60,000 bases of DNA from Polytrichum commune (taxonomy: Eukaryota > Streptophyta > Polytrichopsida > Polytrichales > Polytrichaceae), in the NCBI GenBank assembly GCA_950295325.1, contig OX485808.1, positions 40,263,180 to 40,323,179 on the forward strand, written 5' to 3'. Below the pieces are notes generated by a model, which made no database searches, was not told the origin of the DNA, and saw nothing but the letters and a program-made list of their open reading frames with translations. Made by a program: the position numbers and the translations under genes. Positions 26,001 through 37,667 of the stretch are shown piece by piece (position 1 is the first letter of the stretch; each line of letters starts with the position of its first letter).

Positions 26001-26944
26001 ACATCGATATCAAGGGTTGTCAACACACATTGAACACAAGCTCACGGGTGTTCACCCGTGGGGGACAACATTGACATATCAGCAGAATGTCCAAACTCAT
26101 ATAGCGGGTGAGCTCTACACCTCTCTTCACGCTACTCAAAAAAGTATGTGTTGCCTATCATATTCACATTGTGAGAAGTGCCCTTCTTACCAGTTCGCTT
26201 AAAGCCCCCACACCAAAACTAACATCCCTAACACTGCATTGTCAACAATTATTACTACGCATGTAGGTGTCACACTTGCTGGCTCAAGTGGTAACAAAAT
26301 AGTAGCCATACAGGATAGTGCCAATATTCATGTTTAACGAATATCATCGTCACCATATATCAAAATGAATCACGAAACTTCCAACTCGTAATTCACAACA
26401 TATTTCACATACCTAACAGTGGATCTACAAAAGATCATAATTGCATCTACAACTATTGAGTATGTCACACACATGATACACGGCCATCTTGTAACCTCAC
26501 ATATGTAGGGACAACTAACATACATATGATCTACTTCCACGGGTGAACACCCGTGGGCGCCCCCCACCGGGTCCGCGTATCTCCCACGGGTGAACACCCG
26601 TGGGGGCCCCCCACCGGGTCCGCGTCTCTCCCACGGGTGAGCACCCGTGAGCCCCCCCACCGGGTCCGCGTCTCTCCCACGGGTGAACACCCGTGGGGGC
26701 CCCCCAACCGAGTCCGAGTCTCTCCCACGGGTGAACACCCGTGGGGCCCCCACCGGGTCCGAGTCTCTCCCACGGGTGAACACATGTGGGGCCCCAACCG
26801 GGTCCGAGTCTCTCCCACGGGTGAACACCCGTGGACTACTATGCCGTACAGTTTGGGGGTGTACGGACATGGGGTTGCCACGGGTGCACCCGTGGCAGAG
26901 TGGGAAAGCGAGTATGGTAGAACTCAGCTCACCTCTTCCACCAT
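23045..26944 (-). CDS. DDE-transposase-like protein of element A (three exons)
   Basis: Exon 1 is 26944-26933 (ATG plus three codons, donor GT), exon 2 is 25996-23968 and exon 3 is 23826-23045. The junctions keep the frame and give about 940 residues. Exon 2 is a 2-kb open frame. It has a Cys-rich segment (VDCCSERCCQVFPR), a C-x2-C pair (FSRCGTCAAF), then HDKMDYGKTALP, QMDNCAKDNKSKY and VSFLIVGHTHEDVDAMF. These three motifs look like the D, D and E/D sites of a DDE nuclease. From memory they match an uncharacterised eukaryotic transposon family (I recall the label DUF7869, not verified). The paralogue in element B begins at 59073. Exon 3 is a C-terminal domain with no recognised motif. The tiny first exon is the least certain part. 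Intron 1 holds nine palindromes and intron 2 one. Confidence 0.7.
23879..23898. repeat. Family-A palindrome in transposase intron 2
   Basis: CCACGGGTGATCACCCGTGG is a perfect 20-bp palindrome with AT centre. It lies within the 141-bp intron between exons 2 and 3. Confidence 0.85.
26042..26061. repeat. Family-A palindrome near the intron 1 acceptor
   Basis: TCACGGGTGTTCACCCGTGG has one outer mismatch. It is about 45 bp upstream of the predicted exon 2 acceptor of the transposase gene. Confidence 0.8.
26537..26895. repeat. Array of eight family-A palindromes in transposase intron 1
   Basis: Copies start at 26537, 26584, 26631, 26677, 26725, 26770, 26815 and 26878, with period 45-48 bp (last gap 63). 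Spacers are near-identical and GC-rich (CCCCCACCGGGTCCG, GTCTCTC). Centres read AA on the plus strand except 26631 (AG). The last copy lacks the central two bases and is an 18-bp palindrome. The array ends about 35 bp from the predicted exon 1. Confidence 0.9.
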
Positions 26945-27046
26945 GTGAGGCACACTCTCCATGGTTGCTCCTCAAGGGTGAAGGGTGAAGGGTGAAGGGT
27001 GGTGGACTCAAATGAGGAAAAAGAAATGACCCTCCAAATGGTGGCC

Positions 27047-27054
27047 TTTATATA
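27047..27054 (-). promoter_or_regulatory. TATA box of element A transposase gene
   Basis: The minus strand reads CCTATATAAAGG. It lies about 100 bases upstream of the predicted ATG at 26944, which fits a short 5' leader. Element B has TATAAAG in the equivalent place (57504). Confidence 0.6.
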
Positions 27055-28894
27055 GGTCGTGAGCATGGCCTCCAATTTCACATGAGGAAGTACATTGCAT
27101 TCCCTCCAATCTCGTAAGTACTTAGACGTCATTCCCTCCAATTCCAAACGCCATGAGCTAATCACGTACTAACCTTCCTCATATTGAATAATGATGACCT
27201 TCGGTAGTGGGCTAAGACCTCGTATGTACATGGAGTGAAAATTTGGTACAAGGCGAAGGAGAGTCTTCGCGGTACCAATGATCATTGTGTAAGCTTTGCA
27301 TACACCTCATACCACTACCGAGCATACTCATGCCAACATTACAATATAGTTGATTACAATCACAAGAATCGTTTGTAACTAACCTACGACGAGGAGAAAT
27401 TGGTAGAGTTGCATAATTCTTCCGTTGACGCATGACAATTAAGGGGTTAATATCCCAGCAAGTGTAACACACTTTTTTGTTAATCCAAATTCTAAACTTA
27501 CATAATGTCACCTTTTGGGGAAAAAAATTGAAAGTTATACTCCTACATAAAATAGTGGTTGTTTGCACATATATATACATGACTCCTTTACACATTGAGG
27601 TCCCCCTTGAGTTGAGGTGATCCAAAGTGATGTGAGAGGTTCGTCATCAATGAGAAGCGTGTTTTTTTTTTAATTAAATCTTCAACATTCCTTTTAGAGA
27701 TATGAACCACCTAAGATATAAGACCATGCCATGGGCCAAGGAATAAATGCACATTAACTTCTACTTGATATTGTGATATGATCTTGTCTTTTTCTCACGG
27801 TGTTTTTTAGTCGACCACCAATTATAACATAATAATGTCGCAAGCATAATAATGTCACTTACCTAGTTATAATGAGAAATCACCTATTATTCCATACCCC
27901 ACAATACTTTAAAGATGTCCAATACTTACAATATTGTGATAGTATGTTGTGAAATATTTTGTGACTTACAATGAGCGATGCAATATTTTGTGACTTATAA
28001 TGAGTGATGGAGTAGTTTGCAAAATAATGTCAATCCCGCAGCCCCCATTATGATTCTAAATAATGTTATGAAATGAATCATTTATAGGCCTAGTGGGTAT
28101 AATATCACAAAATATCAATCATTGTTATGATAGTTATGTAATGTCCTTGTTTCTCTCATATTATGTGCTACATTATACTATTGCAATGGTGCAAGCATAG
28201 TAAAGTGGACCAAGAAAGTGCTCCGGTATATGAATGCCATGATTTTCTTGGTCAAACCCCTATAAGTAGTAGCAAAATGTTGTTTAAAATATATATAAAA
28301 ACATTATCCAAACGATTTTGAGTTTGGGGATTATTGAACTACTATTTAAAATTGGGGTTAAATACATTTGAGTAACCTTTAAGTAACCTTTCCAGAATGT
28401 CGAGCTCCAATCCATGGGTATGACTTGTGGACTTGCCATAAATATTTTTGAAATCACCTTTAAGGAGAATATAATGGCGTAATTTTGGACCGTGTAGCCA
28501 TAGATGTTGGAGGCATGTGGGATTTGTTGTTGGCAATGTTCAAATTTAGTACTTTGGTACTTAGGTTGTCAATCCATGCCTACAACCGACCCTACAATGA
28601 CAATCATATTTTGAGAGTTTGTGATTGACTATGCTAGGTTATAATAAGAATCTATGCGATAGCATGGTTATACTTACGTGAATACCGGTCCCTTAGATGT
28701 GCACTTTCTAAAGGACATTCGAGGCCGTAAATATGCAAGTCAACCAATACATTAACTGTACAACCACACTTGAAAGGTCAAGTATGAAGTTGAGTTTAGG
28801 CACATGGGGTGGGATTGAGATATATGTTGGAGTAGGCAATATCAATCAAGTCAAGTGATAGGGTATTTCAAATTCGTGGGATCTCACAAACAAT

Positions 28895-28927
28895 GGGTTT
28901 AGGGTTTAGGGTTTAGGGTTTAGGGTT
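28895..28927. repeat. Plant-type telomere-like run (GGGTTTA)n
   Basis: Between four and five units of GGGTTTA lie here. It is internal and short, so it is a telo-box or microsatellite and not a chromosome end. Confidence 0.85.
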
Positions 28928-29436
28928 ATTTCTTTCCTTATCATTAGTCTAATTTGGGTCATCATCATAAGTTTGCTCTTCATTCTCTTCTTCTGAGTGA
29001 TATGTTGGAGTTACTACACTAAATATTTTAGTTAGTGTCGTATGGTATTTTATGTCATTCTAGCAACATTTCTAGTGACATTTATTGTAATCAAGGTTAC
29101 AAATATTTGTCATCCCAACTTACTTTTAGTTCTTCCAAATGCCAATGAATCCAACAAAGTTTGGTATATTTTGCATCCGTACATTTTTGCAATGAAATGT
29201 AGTCATGGATGATTAAAATTTGGATCATAATCACAATGTCGACAATGTTGTAAATTTGTGATGCCCAATGTTTTTTTTTGAAGGAATGACAAATAATCTT
29301 AGGTTTGGATTTATTGTTGATGACACTAAACGGGCAGTTGACAATTAGTATTGAGCAACACAAATAGAGTTGATGACTCTAACTACAATTATGTTTATTG
29401 TGTTGTGGAGGTACGCTACATGGATGATGCTCCCGT

Positions 29437-30690
29437 CTAGGTAGTAACATGACATAGAAGGATGGAATATATGTGGGAGTATTTGGATGTATTGAGGGCC
29501 CAGTGGAGGGGTGGCAAGTGGGTGTGGGTTGACTTCTTTGGTGGATTGCATTAATGGCAATACTTATGATATCAGGGAAAGAATGTGACAACAAGGAATA
29601 AGATTTGAATTGAGAACATCCACACTCTAGGGTTTCAAGATGTTTCATCGCATTCAAGTATGCCTACCTAGACCATTTTGATATGAGTTCTTAATTGGGT
29701 TCTTGATATGAACACCCGCTTCAACGTATTTGCATCTTACAACATTCTCCAATATCGATGACACACGGAGGATGGAGCCGGCTAGGTAGGAACATGACAT
29801 AGAAGGATGAAATATATGTGGGAGTATTTGGACATATTAAGGGCCCAGTGGAACTTTGGCCCGTGGGTGCATAGTTCCCAACCCAGGGGGTGTACTATGA
29901 CAGACATGTACGATAATATGCCAATGCATAGAAGGCTCAAGGGGTGGACGCTCCATACCACGTAGGAACATATTAAAGTGTAAGAAGGGGTGTCACTTGC
30001 CTCATACTAGCACAAAATATACATAAGTGTTAGTTTCATCGTATTCAAGTCTTCATTCATTATTGTCATATGGTGGTAGTCCTCAAGTTCCTAGAACACT
30101 CTAAATTGAGAATTTCGCATGTCTCAAATTCATATATGGACCACAACAACATGGTCTAATGCTTGGGTCTTCCTACCTAAACCACTTTGAACCCGTGTTC
30201 TTAATTGGGTTCTTGATATGTCACACGGAGGATGGAGCCGGCTAGGTGGGAACATGACATGGAAGGATGAAATATATGTGGGAGTATCTGGACATATTAA
30301 GGGCCCAGTGGAACTTTGGCCCGTGGGTGAATAGTTCCCATCCCAGGGGGTTTACTATGACAGACATGGCGATTATATGCCAATGCATAGAAGGCTCAAG
30401 GGGTGGACGCTCCATACCACGTAGGAACATATTAAAGTGTAAGAAGGGGTGTCACTTGACTCATACTCATACAAAATATACACAAGTGAGAGTTATTAAT
30501 TTTTCTAGTGTGTATAACTACAAAGGATACAAAGAATTTTGAAATAAATGTAGATGTACACAAGGGGACGGACCCTAAGGTTTCGGAGTTAACTTAACAA
30601 TGTATGTGTTAGTTTCATCGTATTCAAGTCTTCATTCATTATTGTCATATGGTGGTAGTCCTCAAGTTCCTAGAACACTCTAAGTTCTTA
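29437..30690. repeat. Duplicated block, two full copies and one partial
   Basis: The block at 29757-30107 (GAGGATGGAGCCGGCTAGGT through CTAGAACACTCTAA) recurs at 30222-30480 and, after about 125 bp of other sequence, at 30608-30684. A shorter related piece is at 29437-29530. Identity between the full copies is high, so the duplication is fairly recent. Confidence 0.7.
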
Positions 30691-30826
30691 GGTTTTGCTC
30701 CTTAGACTGTGTCTTGGGCGTTGCGATTTTGTCATCGCCGGATTGATGCAACTCTTGATGATGGGTATGATGTTGTTGCATAAGCAAATCAACTTGAATT
30801 CTGACGTGATATTATCAAAGAAATTA

Positions 30827-31056
30827 GGGGGTTGGAGTGATGCCCACCCCCATGCTAGAATTTCAGATTGCACATAAATATAACTATACCCCCCTTTTTT
30901 AAAGAAATCAAGAAATCCAAAGGAACCCATCTTGGCACTAAGATGGTGAATATGAGATTTCTTGATACTTAAAAAAAAATTGCCAACACATTTGGGCTTT
31001 TGCTTGACATTAAAATTTGAACCTATATTGTGGGGGTGGGGATCACTCCAACCCCC
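30827..31056. mobile_element. Short TIR element 1 (about 230 bp)
   Basis: The left end GGGGGTTGGAGTGATGCCCA is mirrored at the right end (GGGGATCACTCCAACCCCC), with one mismatch in about 25 bp. There is no coding capacity. Confidence 0.65.
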
Positions 31057-31145
31057 TTTCAATCCTTGGCTAGGCTTATGCTTGGGTTTGATGTGGCATT
31101 AGCAAATCAATTTTGAATTATGATGTAGCATCAGCAAAGTAATCA

Positions 31146-31408
31146 GGGGCCTAGAGTGATGCCCACCTGCACACCATAATTTCATATTACATGAATGTAA
31201 GTAAAGTTCAAACATGTGGGCAAGGAACTTTGGGAATTTGTTTTTAAGAATACATCAACAAATTCAAGAAACATAATCAAGCACCAATAGGGTCTTCTGT
31301 GATTTTTATTTAATTTTAAAGAAAAATTGTCAACATATTTGGCTTCTTTTCATTTACATTGCATTTGAAACTCTAGTGTAGGGGGGGTAGGCATCACTCT
31401 AGTCCCCC
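31146..31408. mobile_element. Short TIR element 2, related to the one at 30827
   Basis: The left end GGGGCCTAGAGTGATGCCCA is mirrored by GGCATCACTCTAGTCCCCC on the right. Flanking DNA on both sides (ATGTGGCATTAGCAAATCAA type) also resembles that of element 1, so element and flanks were duplicated together. Confidence 0.6.
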
Positions 31409-31635
31409 TTTCCAATGCTTGACTAGGCTTATGCTTGCGGTTTGTTGTGGCATTACACTCATGAGGTTGTTGTGTACTTAGGCTTGGAACACAATATTCA
31501 TTAAAATGAGAGTTTTCCAGTGAATTGAGAGTACATAAAGCAACCTATTAATCCAAGAATGAAATGAAAACCACTGGATAGCTATAGAGCACAAGTAAAA
31601 AAATAACATTTGATTTTCCGCCATAAATTCCACCG

Positions 31636-31748
31636 TAGTTTCCATTAAAATGAGAGTATGTTAAGCTGGGAAATCGACTCATTTAGGTCGACTCAACCTA
31701 AATGAGTTGATTTTCCAACTTAACATACTCTCATTTTAATGGAAACTA
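31636..31748. repeat. Near-perfect 113-bp hairpin (foldback)
   Basis: Two 56-base arms (TAGTTTCCATTAAAATGAGA outermost, ending CATTTAGGT) are inverted with almost no loop. I count four arm differences, all transitions, two of which would still pair as G-U in RNA. Confidence 0.85.
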
Positions 31749-32010
31749 CACGTTTGAAGTATAATCTAGTATTTATCAACCTAACATGACTTTTAGGTGT
31801 CCAGGTGGCCAATATTATTTTGAGAGGATCCCACTCTCTCAAAATATTGAATATCGTGTTTTGGGTATGATGTGGCATTAGCAAATCAATTTGAGTTTTG
31901 ATGTGGCATTAGCAAAGCACATGAATGTGAATAAAATCCAAACCCAGAGTATATTTGTATGTTAACAAATTATGTTAATGACTATATGTAAATGCAACTT
32001 TTTATTTATT

Positions 32011-32360
32011 ACCAAGTGCTGAAAATTATGTTACCAAGTGTTGATAATTATGTTACCAATACTTGGACATATTGCTAAGTGATATTAATTATCTCACTAA
32101 TACCCAGATTTCGTACTAAGCACTGATAATTTTCTTACTAACTCCCACCTATCTTACTAGGACGTAGTTAACCAAATCTTAATACGTAGTTATCTTACTA
32201 ATACGCAGTTATCTTACTAGCTAATTATCTTACCAATATTTAAATATCTTACTAAGTGCCAATAACTATATCACTAATACTTACTTATCTTACTATGTAC
32301 TACTAATTAATATACGAATGTGATGCCTACATTACTAAGTACTAATAATTCTTTATCACT
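32011..32360. repeat. Degenerate AT-rich minisatellite
   Basis: Repeated variants of TTACTAAGTACTAATAATTAT and ATCTTACTAATAC at irregular 20-30 bp intervals lie upstream of the cargo-gene leader. Confidence 0.55.
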
Positions 32361-32460
32361 ACCTCCCTAAACCATCATACCGCCCAAACCCCCTCCGCAT
32401 CGTCCTTAAGCCGCCGATTCCGAAATCCCTTCGCATCCCGAGATCTCATCCACCACGTCC

Positions 32461-33040
32461 CTTCGTACTAATCACTCATTATGTGGCCTTTTACTTCCAC
32501 CATCCCGTCATTATGGCGTTTCTTGAATGGGACCCACTCTCTCATTGTCTCTCTCTCTCTCTCATTCTTCCTCTCTCTCATTCTCCTCTTTCCACCATTG
32601 AAGCTTCCGACCCAAAGCTCCACTTCAAAACTCCCTCTTCTTTCTTCCACCACTTTTCTGGACTCTCTTCATTCTTTTTGGACTATCTTCATTTTGGACT
32701 CTCTTCATTCTTGCTGGAATACCACTTTTCTAAATTCTTGTCATTCTCTTTCTCTCCACATTTCTTCATTCTCTCCATTCTCTTGCTCCTCCTACTTTTC
32801 TTGTTTCTCTTATTTCTCCACCCTCTACTCACTTTCCTGATTCTGATTCTCTTTCTTGCTTCAACTGACTTTCTTGATTATCTTCTTTCTGTAGCTTCTA
32901 CTCACTTCTCCATTCTATTGCTTCATCTTGCTTCCACCCACTTCTCCATACTCTTGTTCAAATCCAGAATGTGGCATTGCTGAAATGTGGAGAAAAGTGA
33001 GAGGATGAAGAAAGATTGGAGAGAAGTCCAATTCTGGTAC
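32461..33040 (+). promoter_or_regulatory. CT-rich probable leader/promoter of the element A cargo gene
   Basis: A (CT)n run at about 32546-32566 is followed by several hundred bases of pyrimidine-rich DNA on the coding strand. A good donor (ACTT|GTAAGC near 33044) and an acceptor (TGTGCAG at 33440) would splice a 5' leader to the exon with the ATG at 33472. The 166-codon open frame here is low-complexity Leu/Ser/Phe and is probably not translated. In element B the equivalent leader also has a CT run on the coding strand (about 54908-54926). Confidence 0.4.
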
Positions 33041-33568
33041 TTGTAAGCAATCATTTCATTCTCCTAATCTTCCATTCTATTCATGCTTTGGTTGCATTGT
33101 AGTGCTTGTGAAGTCCAATTCTGGAATTGCTGTTTGTGGTGAACCAGGGTTTGTTTGTTTCTGATGGTAGGGTTTCAATTGTGAGAATGTGGTGCATTTC
33201 TGGTGCACTAGGGTTTCAATTCGTTGGAGAATCTCACACCCAAATATGTTAGAGAAATTTAAGTGAGTTGTGTGATGCTTGGTTGTGATGAATTGAGTGA
33301 AATGCTAGAGGAATGCTCAAACTAGGATGCAATGAGGGTGTGTTCCTAATAATGTGAGACCAGAATTTCTTGTTTTTTTGCTTTGAGAGCATGAATGTAT
33401 TTCACATGGAACTAATCTTTTAGGGTTTTGTTATGTGCAGAAACAAACATTGGATTTGAACAACATTAGGCATGGCTCCACCAAAGAATCCTGGTGAGTA
33501 TGCATAAATTCTCATTACCTTGGCCCTAGGTGTGAAAGGGGTTGTCTGGAAGTGGTTATTTCAAGGGC

Positions 33569-33906
33569 CCACGGGTGTTCACCCGTGGGCCTCCTCACTC
33601 GCAACTGGTGGTGGGGTATGCCCACGGGTGTTCACCCGTGGGCCTCCCCACTCCTAACTGGTGGTGGGGTTGGCCCACGGGTGAACACCCGTGGGCCTCC
33701 GCACTCCCAACTGGTGGTGGGGTATGCCCACGGGTATTCACCCGTGGCCCTCCCCACTCCTAACTGGTGGTGGGGATTGCCCACGGGTGAACACCCGTGG
33801 GCCTCCCCACTCGCAACTGGTGGTGGGGTATGCCCACGGGTGTTCACCCGTGGGCCTCCCCACTCCTAACTTGCGGTGGGGTATGCCCACGGGTGAACAC
33901 CCGTGG
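33569..33906. repeat. Array of seven family-A palindromes, exact 53-bp period
   Basis: Copies start at 33569, 33622, 33675, 33728, 33781, 33834 and 33887, so every step is 53 bp. Central dinucleotides read TT, TT, AA, TT, AA, TT, AA on the plus strand. Spacers share CTGGTGGTGGGG. The array lies in the first intron, 75 bp downstream of the MAPPKNP exon. Confidence 0.95.
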
Positions 33907-34089
33907 GCCTTTCCATTCTCTTGGAGGGGGCCATTTTTGGGTAGTTTTCTTTTGGCTTTCTTAGCTAACACAACATTGTTCCACCACAGGTTTATGTTTT
34001 TGAAGGTTATAGACAAGACCATGTGGTAGACAGTTGGTGTTTTATTCAGGTGCATAGAGGTGTCGCAGTGACCTCTCATTTGAATATAG

Positions 34090-34120
34090 ATGGCAAGAAC
34101 TAAGCAAACGGCTCGTAAAG
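34090..34120 (+). other. Possible alternative first exon encoding a histone H3 tail (MARTKQTARK)
   Basis: The 31 bases from ATG at 34090 to the donor GT at 34121 encode MARTKQTARK plus one base. The first nine residues after Met (ARTKQTARK) are identical to the canonical histone H3 N-terminus including K4 and K9. Splicing to the acceptor at 34221-34222 gives V-S-G-G-V-G-R next, which still resembles the H3 tail (S-T-G-G-K). The phase (1) is the same as that of the MAPPKNP exon, so the two could be alternative first exons of the cargo gene. Joining both in series would hit a stop at once. Neither use nor translation is shown. Confidence 0.55.
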
Positions 34121-35566
34121 GTATAACCACAATACCTATGTGCACGTCAATGTTATATGAATTCTAAAATTATGAAAATTGTACACTATGCGGAGTACTA
34201 ACACGTGCATTTTCGTCTTCAGTATCTGGGGGCGTGGGAAGAGCGGTGAACTACGATATTGAGGTGTTGGGCCCAGAGTTGCAATGGTTCATGCAGTACA
34301 GTGGTTTCGGGGAGACAACGGTCCTCTCGCTATACACGAAGACTGGGCCTAATTCCACGTGGAGGAAGTTCCTAAAGGCAAAGCATGTGTTGGACATCCA
34401 AGCGGATGGGAGCCGCGTTCTGATTATGTGTAAGTCGTCAGAACGCAAGGACTTCAAGGTTGCAGGATTAGTGGATACATTTTCGTATGCGGATGTGAAC
34501 GAAGAACTCAACAATGAGGGAGAGAACATCCGCTCATTAAACGGTGAATTTCTCACCTATTGTATAGAATACAGCGAGACCAACAAGCATACAAGGTCCG
34601 CGGAGGAGAGATCAGTCATGATCGAGTAAGACTACAAGGCTGCTCTACGGCGAGTGACGGTAATAGTTGAGGAGGCGAAGGCGGCGAGGTTGGAGGAAAA
34701 TTTGAGGAAGAAGCAAATCCGAGACGGGAAGAGGAAGGATCAAGGTGAGGAACGTGCTATGTCGTCTAGGAAGAAGACAAGACCCGCCGAAGATCATGAA
34801 ATGATTGTCGAAGACACACCCGCCGAGGATGTTGTGGCGAAGAGAGGCAAGAAGAAAATTGTCGAAGATAGTCCATTTCTTGAGCTCGAGAAGATTCCGA
34901 GGCGATCAATTCATGGGCCTCCAGAAAAATCGGTTGGAGACAGATTGATGGATATGGAATTGTTTAAGAACAAGTACAACATGGTTTGGATTTTTGGTGA
35001 AGGCGTCAATGGATTTGTAAATATTGCAAATATAGAGCGGGGCGATGCAGGGTATAACTGCCGGCCCATATCCGACGCACATTTGAGGGAGATGAAGACA
35101 TGGTTATTCAACTATGCCTTCATACCGAAGATCCATCCCAACTTCTTGACAATCGTTCCATCGGATAGGCGAAGGAAACCTACAAATTTTGAGGAGGTGA
35201 AGAACAAATCGTTCCACGTGGTGAATGGACAACACACGTTAGCAGCATGTTTGGAGTATGTGAATGATGCGGCCAGCACAGATGAGATGAAGAGGTTTTT
35301 CTCGACATGGCCCTGTAATGTGGTCTGGGCCCCTGAAGGTGATGACGACCCTCTGTTTCACCTTTCTGGTGTTCTAAACCTGGATAGTGAGTATAGGAAA
35401 CATTTCCCATCATTTACGGAGTGCATTCAGCACGCCAGGAAGACGTGGATTAGGCGAGGAAGGCCTGACCGAACCGTACGCGAAAAGTCTAACAATGCGG
35501 AAGCGTTTAAGAAGTGGAAGGTATATTCCAAACTTGTGATTTTTGAATTTATCAATTGCTTGATCC

Positions 35567-35586
35567 CCACGGGTGTTCACCCGTGG
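35567..35586. repeat. Family-A palindrome in cargo intron (35521-35669)
   Basis: Perfect arms with TT centre. It lies within a 149-bp intron. Confidence 0.9.
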
Positions 35587-37031
35587 ACCACTATGATGCT
35601 GTTGGTGATTGATAGAAATAGAAGGAGTTGTATACATGGGGATTGATACATGGCCGCTATTTGATACAGATATTTGTTACGTGCGTCATGTGGACGTTCC
35701 ACGTGGAGAGGGAGACCAACCTCATCATGGAGCACGTGTTGCCCGTGTTGAGAGATGACATATGGGAGAAGTGGGAGAAGATATTCAAGGAATACGAGAG
35801 TGGCGAGTACGTCGACCCTAAGACTGGGCTTCGTATGAAAGATACGAAGGGTTTCAAACCAAGGAAGGTGGTTAAGAACGATCTGAAGCAGTTTCGAGGC
35901 TTGACAGAGATGGAGCTCGACAAGGCAGCGGATCAAATCCTCTCCGCCAAAGATGGAGATGATTACCTTAGGCATACCTTGAAGACTGTGCGCGATTGGG
36001 CGGTGAATAGGAAGAAGAAGAATGAAACCTATATCGGAATGGCACAGTGTTTAGACCCGACCCCAATGTACATCGTCAATGTGGAGCAGAAGGAGACTAT
36101 TGATCGGGATTTGTGGAGATTGTGGAAGCGAGTGAATAACTTTGGAAAACTCCAACGAGAACGACTTGTGGACTTGCTTGGAGCGGAGTACCTTCTTGCC
36201 ACCATGAACCCAACAAGGAAGAGACTACCTATTCCCGACCGGTTCAAAGAAGGAGTGCGAAACATACTAGGTAGCCATAATACGGAGGTTTCGCCCGCCC
36301 ATGTCGTGTTGTCTATTGACAACAATTACGCGCTCAGCGGTGGGACAGTGATCGCACCAGTACTGCATGCTTACATGGACACACGTTTTCTGCCCGGAGT
36401 CCAGGCGGGAATAGGTAGTGGAGGTCGTATGATGGAGGTTGTCGACTCCACACTGCAAGGTCTTCGTCGCGCTTTTCCTGGCATTTTGGAGTTCCCCCAA
36501 TTGTGGACTGTGATTTCGGAATATCCGGACCGGCATTTCATACACAATGTTCTGAAGACACACTTGCCGAGAAATGTGAGATTTTGTGACGCAGTCTATC
36601 ATGGAACCAAAGAGGAGAAAATTGCTTCTCGCGATTGCTTCTTCGAAGCAAGTGCTCTTCGTGTTACAACCTGCATTTTTCCTAGTAGAGGCGAGGCAAG
36701 TTCGGAGGTGGCTGTGCGGCTTTGTGGAGGACGGAAGATGTTGGACGTGCATGAGCCTGGGCGATATGCACGTTATTCAGAGAAAAATGCTTATTCCAAT
36801 GAGGAGGCCAAGTCTTTATTCAAGGGGGAGTTGAGAATGCAGACCTATATAGATATCATCAAGCCTTCTTGTCTTGAGGGGTCATTTTTTCTGAATATTT
36901 GTGGAGGCAACAAGGCGCATATAGTGGCACATGTAAGTATTGAGCATCTTCTCCCAATTGTGATATTCTGGATATACCACGTTATGTAGATGATGTCCTA
37001 GAGAGCCATATCCTACACCAGGTAGGAAGGC

Positions 37032-37051
37032 CCACGGGTGAACACCCGTGG
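37032..37051. repeat. Family-A palindrome in cargo intron (36933-37189)
   Basis: Perfect arms with AA centre. It is the only palindrome in this 257-bp intron. Confidence 0.9.
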
Positions 37052-37647
37052 GCCTGGACATGCACCTGCCTTATAACCCCATGTTTGATAGCTCTCCAAA
37101 TTGTTATTTGTTTCCGAATCAATAAGTTGGGAATTTCACAATAACGAATTTGACATTTAATGGCTTTCTCATTCAATGGATGTGTTCAGGCCTTGGGTAT
37201 GAAGGTAGTGAATATTGTGCCCGTGGAGATGGTGGAGGTGGCGAAGACAAAAATGATTTCCGCACTTGACTGGAGCCTACAAAGGTGGAATGAAGAAGGT
37301 AAAATCGCTGCCCGAGACCCGGAAGAAGAAGGAGAAGATGATATCGATATTGAATCGATTATTGAACGCGCATTGCGTCGCAAGCCTGTCAATGATGCTC
37401 CCCTGGAGGAGGAAGAGGATGAAGAGGAGGCGGTGAATGAAGACAACCCAGTTATTAACCTAGGGGAGTCTGAAAAGGAAGTGGAAGAGGAAGAGCAAGA
37501 GGAAGAGGAAGAGCAAGAAGATGCTGTGGCCGTTAACGCCGCAATGGCGGACGCCATGGCGGAGCTCCTCTCGGAGGCCGAGGAGGAGGCCTTTAATTTC
37601 AAAACTTCAATGGTGATTCAGGAGGACATGCCACAGGTCGAGGTTCC

Positions 37648-37667
37648 CCACGGGTGTTCACCCGTGG
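37648..37667. repeat. Family-A palindrome inside a coding exon
   Basis: Perfect arms with TT centre. It is read in frame as P-H-G-C-S-P-V-A in the acidic part of the cargo protein. No plausible intron boundaries surround it. Confidence 0.75.

Larger units (their letters stand above)
27060..32450. other. Element A central AT-rich region with nested repeats
   Basis: The divergent genes of element A flank this 5.4-kb stretch. It has no convincing coding frame. It contains a TTTAGGG run, a duplicated block (29.4-30.7 kb), two related TIR elements (30827, 31146), a long hairpin (31636) and a degenerate TTACTAA-type minisatellite (32011). Confidence 0.55.

Noticed and set aside
26537-26895. CRISPR-like array
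   Set aside because: Regularly spaced repeats suggest one, but the spacers are near-identical, the repeats are palindromes, and the surrounding genes and introns are eukaryotic.
26370-27011. Long overlapping open frames rich in HGCSPV, VFTRGRD or RVSPTGEHPW
   Set aside because: They are readings of the palindrome array in different frames and strands. The repeats lack stops in several frames, so the frames stay open by composition.
28895-28927. Telomere or subtelomere boundary
   Set aside because: There are only four to five units, with unique sequence on both sides. Similar short runs occur at 56300 and 57075.
32483-32983. 166-codon Leu/Ser/Phe-rich frame
   Set aside because: It is low-complexity translation of a pyrimidine-rich leader, and a second frame is equally open. 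It is better explained as untranslated DNA.
34090-34120. A histone H3 gene
   Set aside because: Only the first nine to ten residues match. No H3 globular domain follows in any frame.
33542-34145. Open frames over the 53-bp array (VHPWASP, GGVCPRVFTRGPPHS)
   Set aside because: They are again frames through the palindromes and GC-rich spacers within the first intron of the cargo gene.
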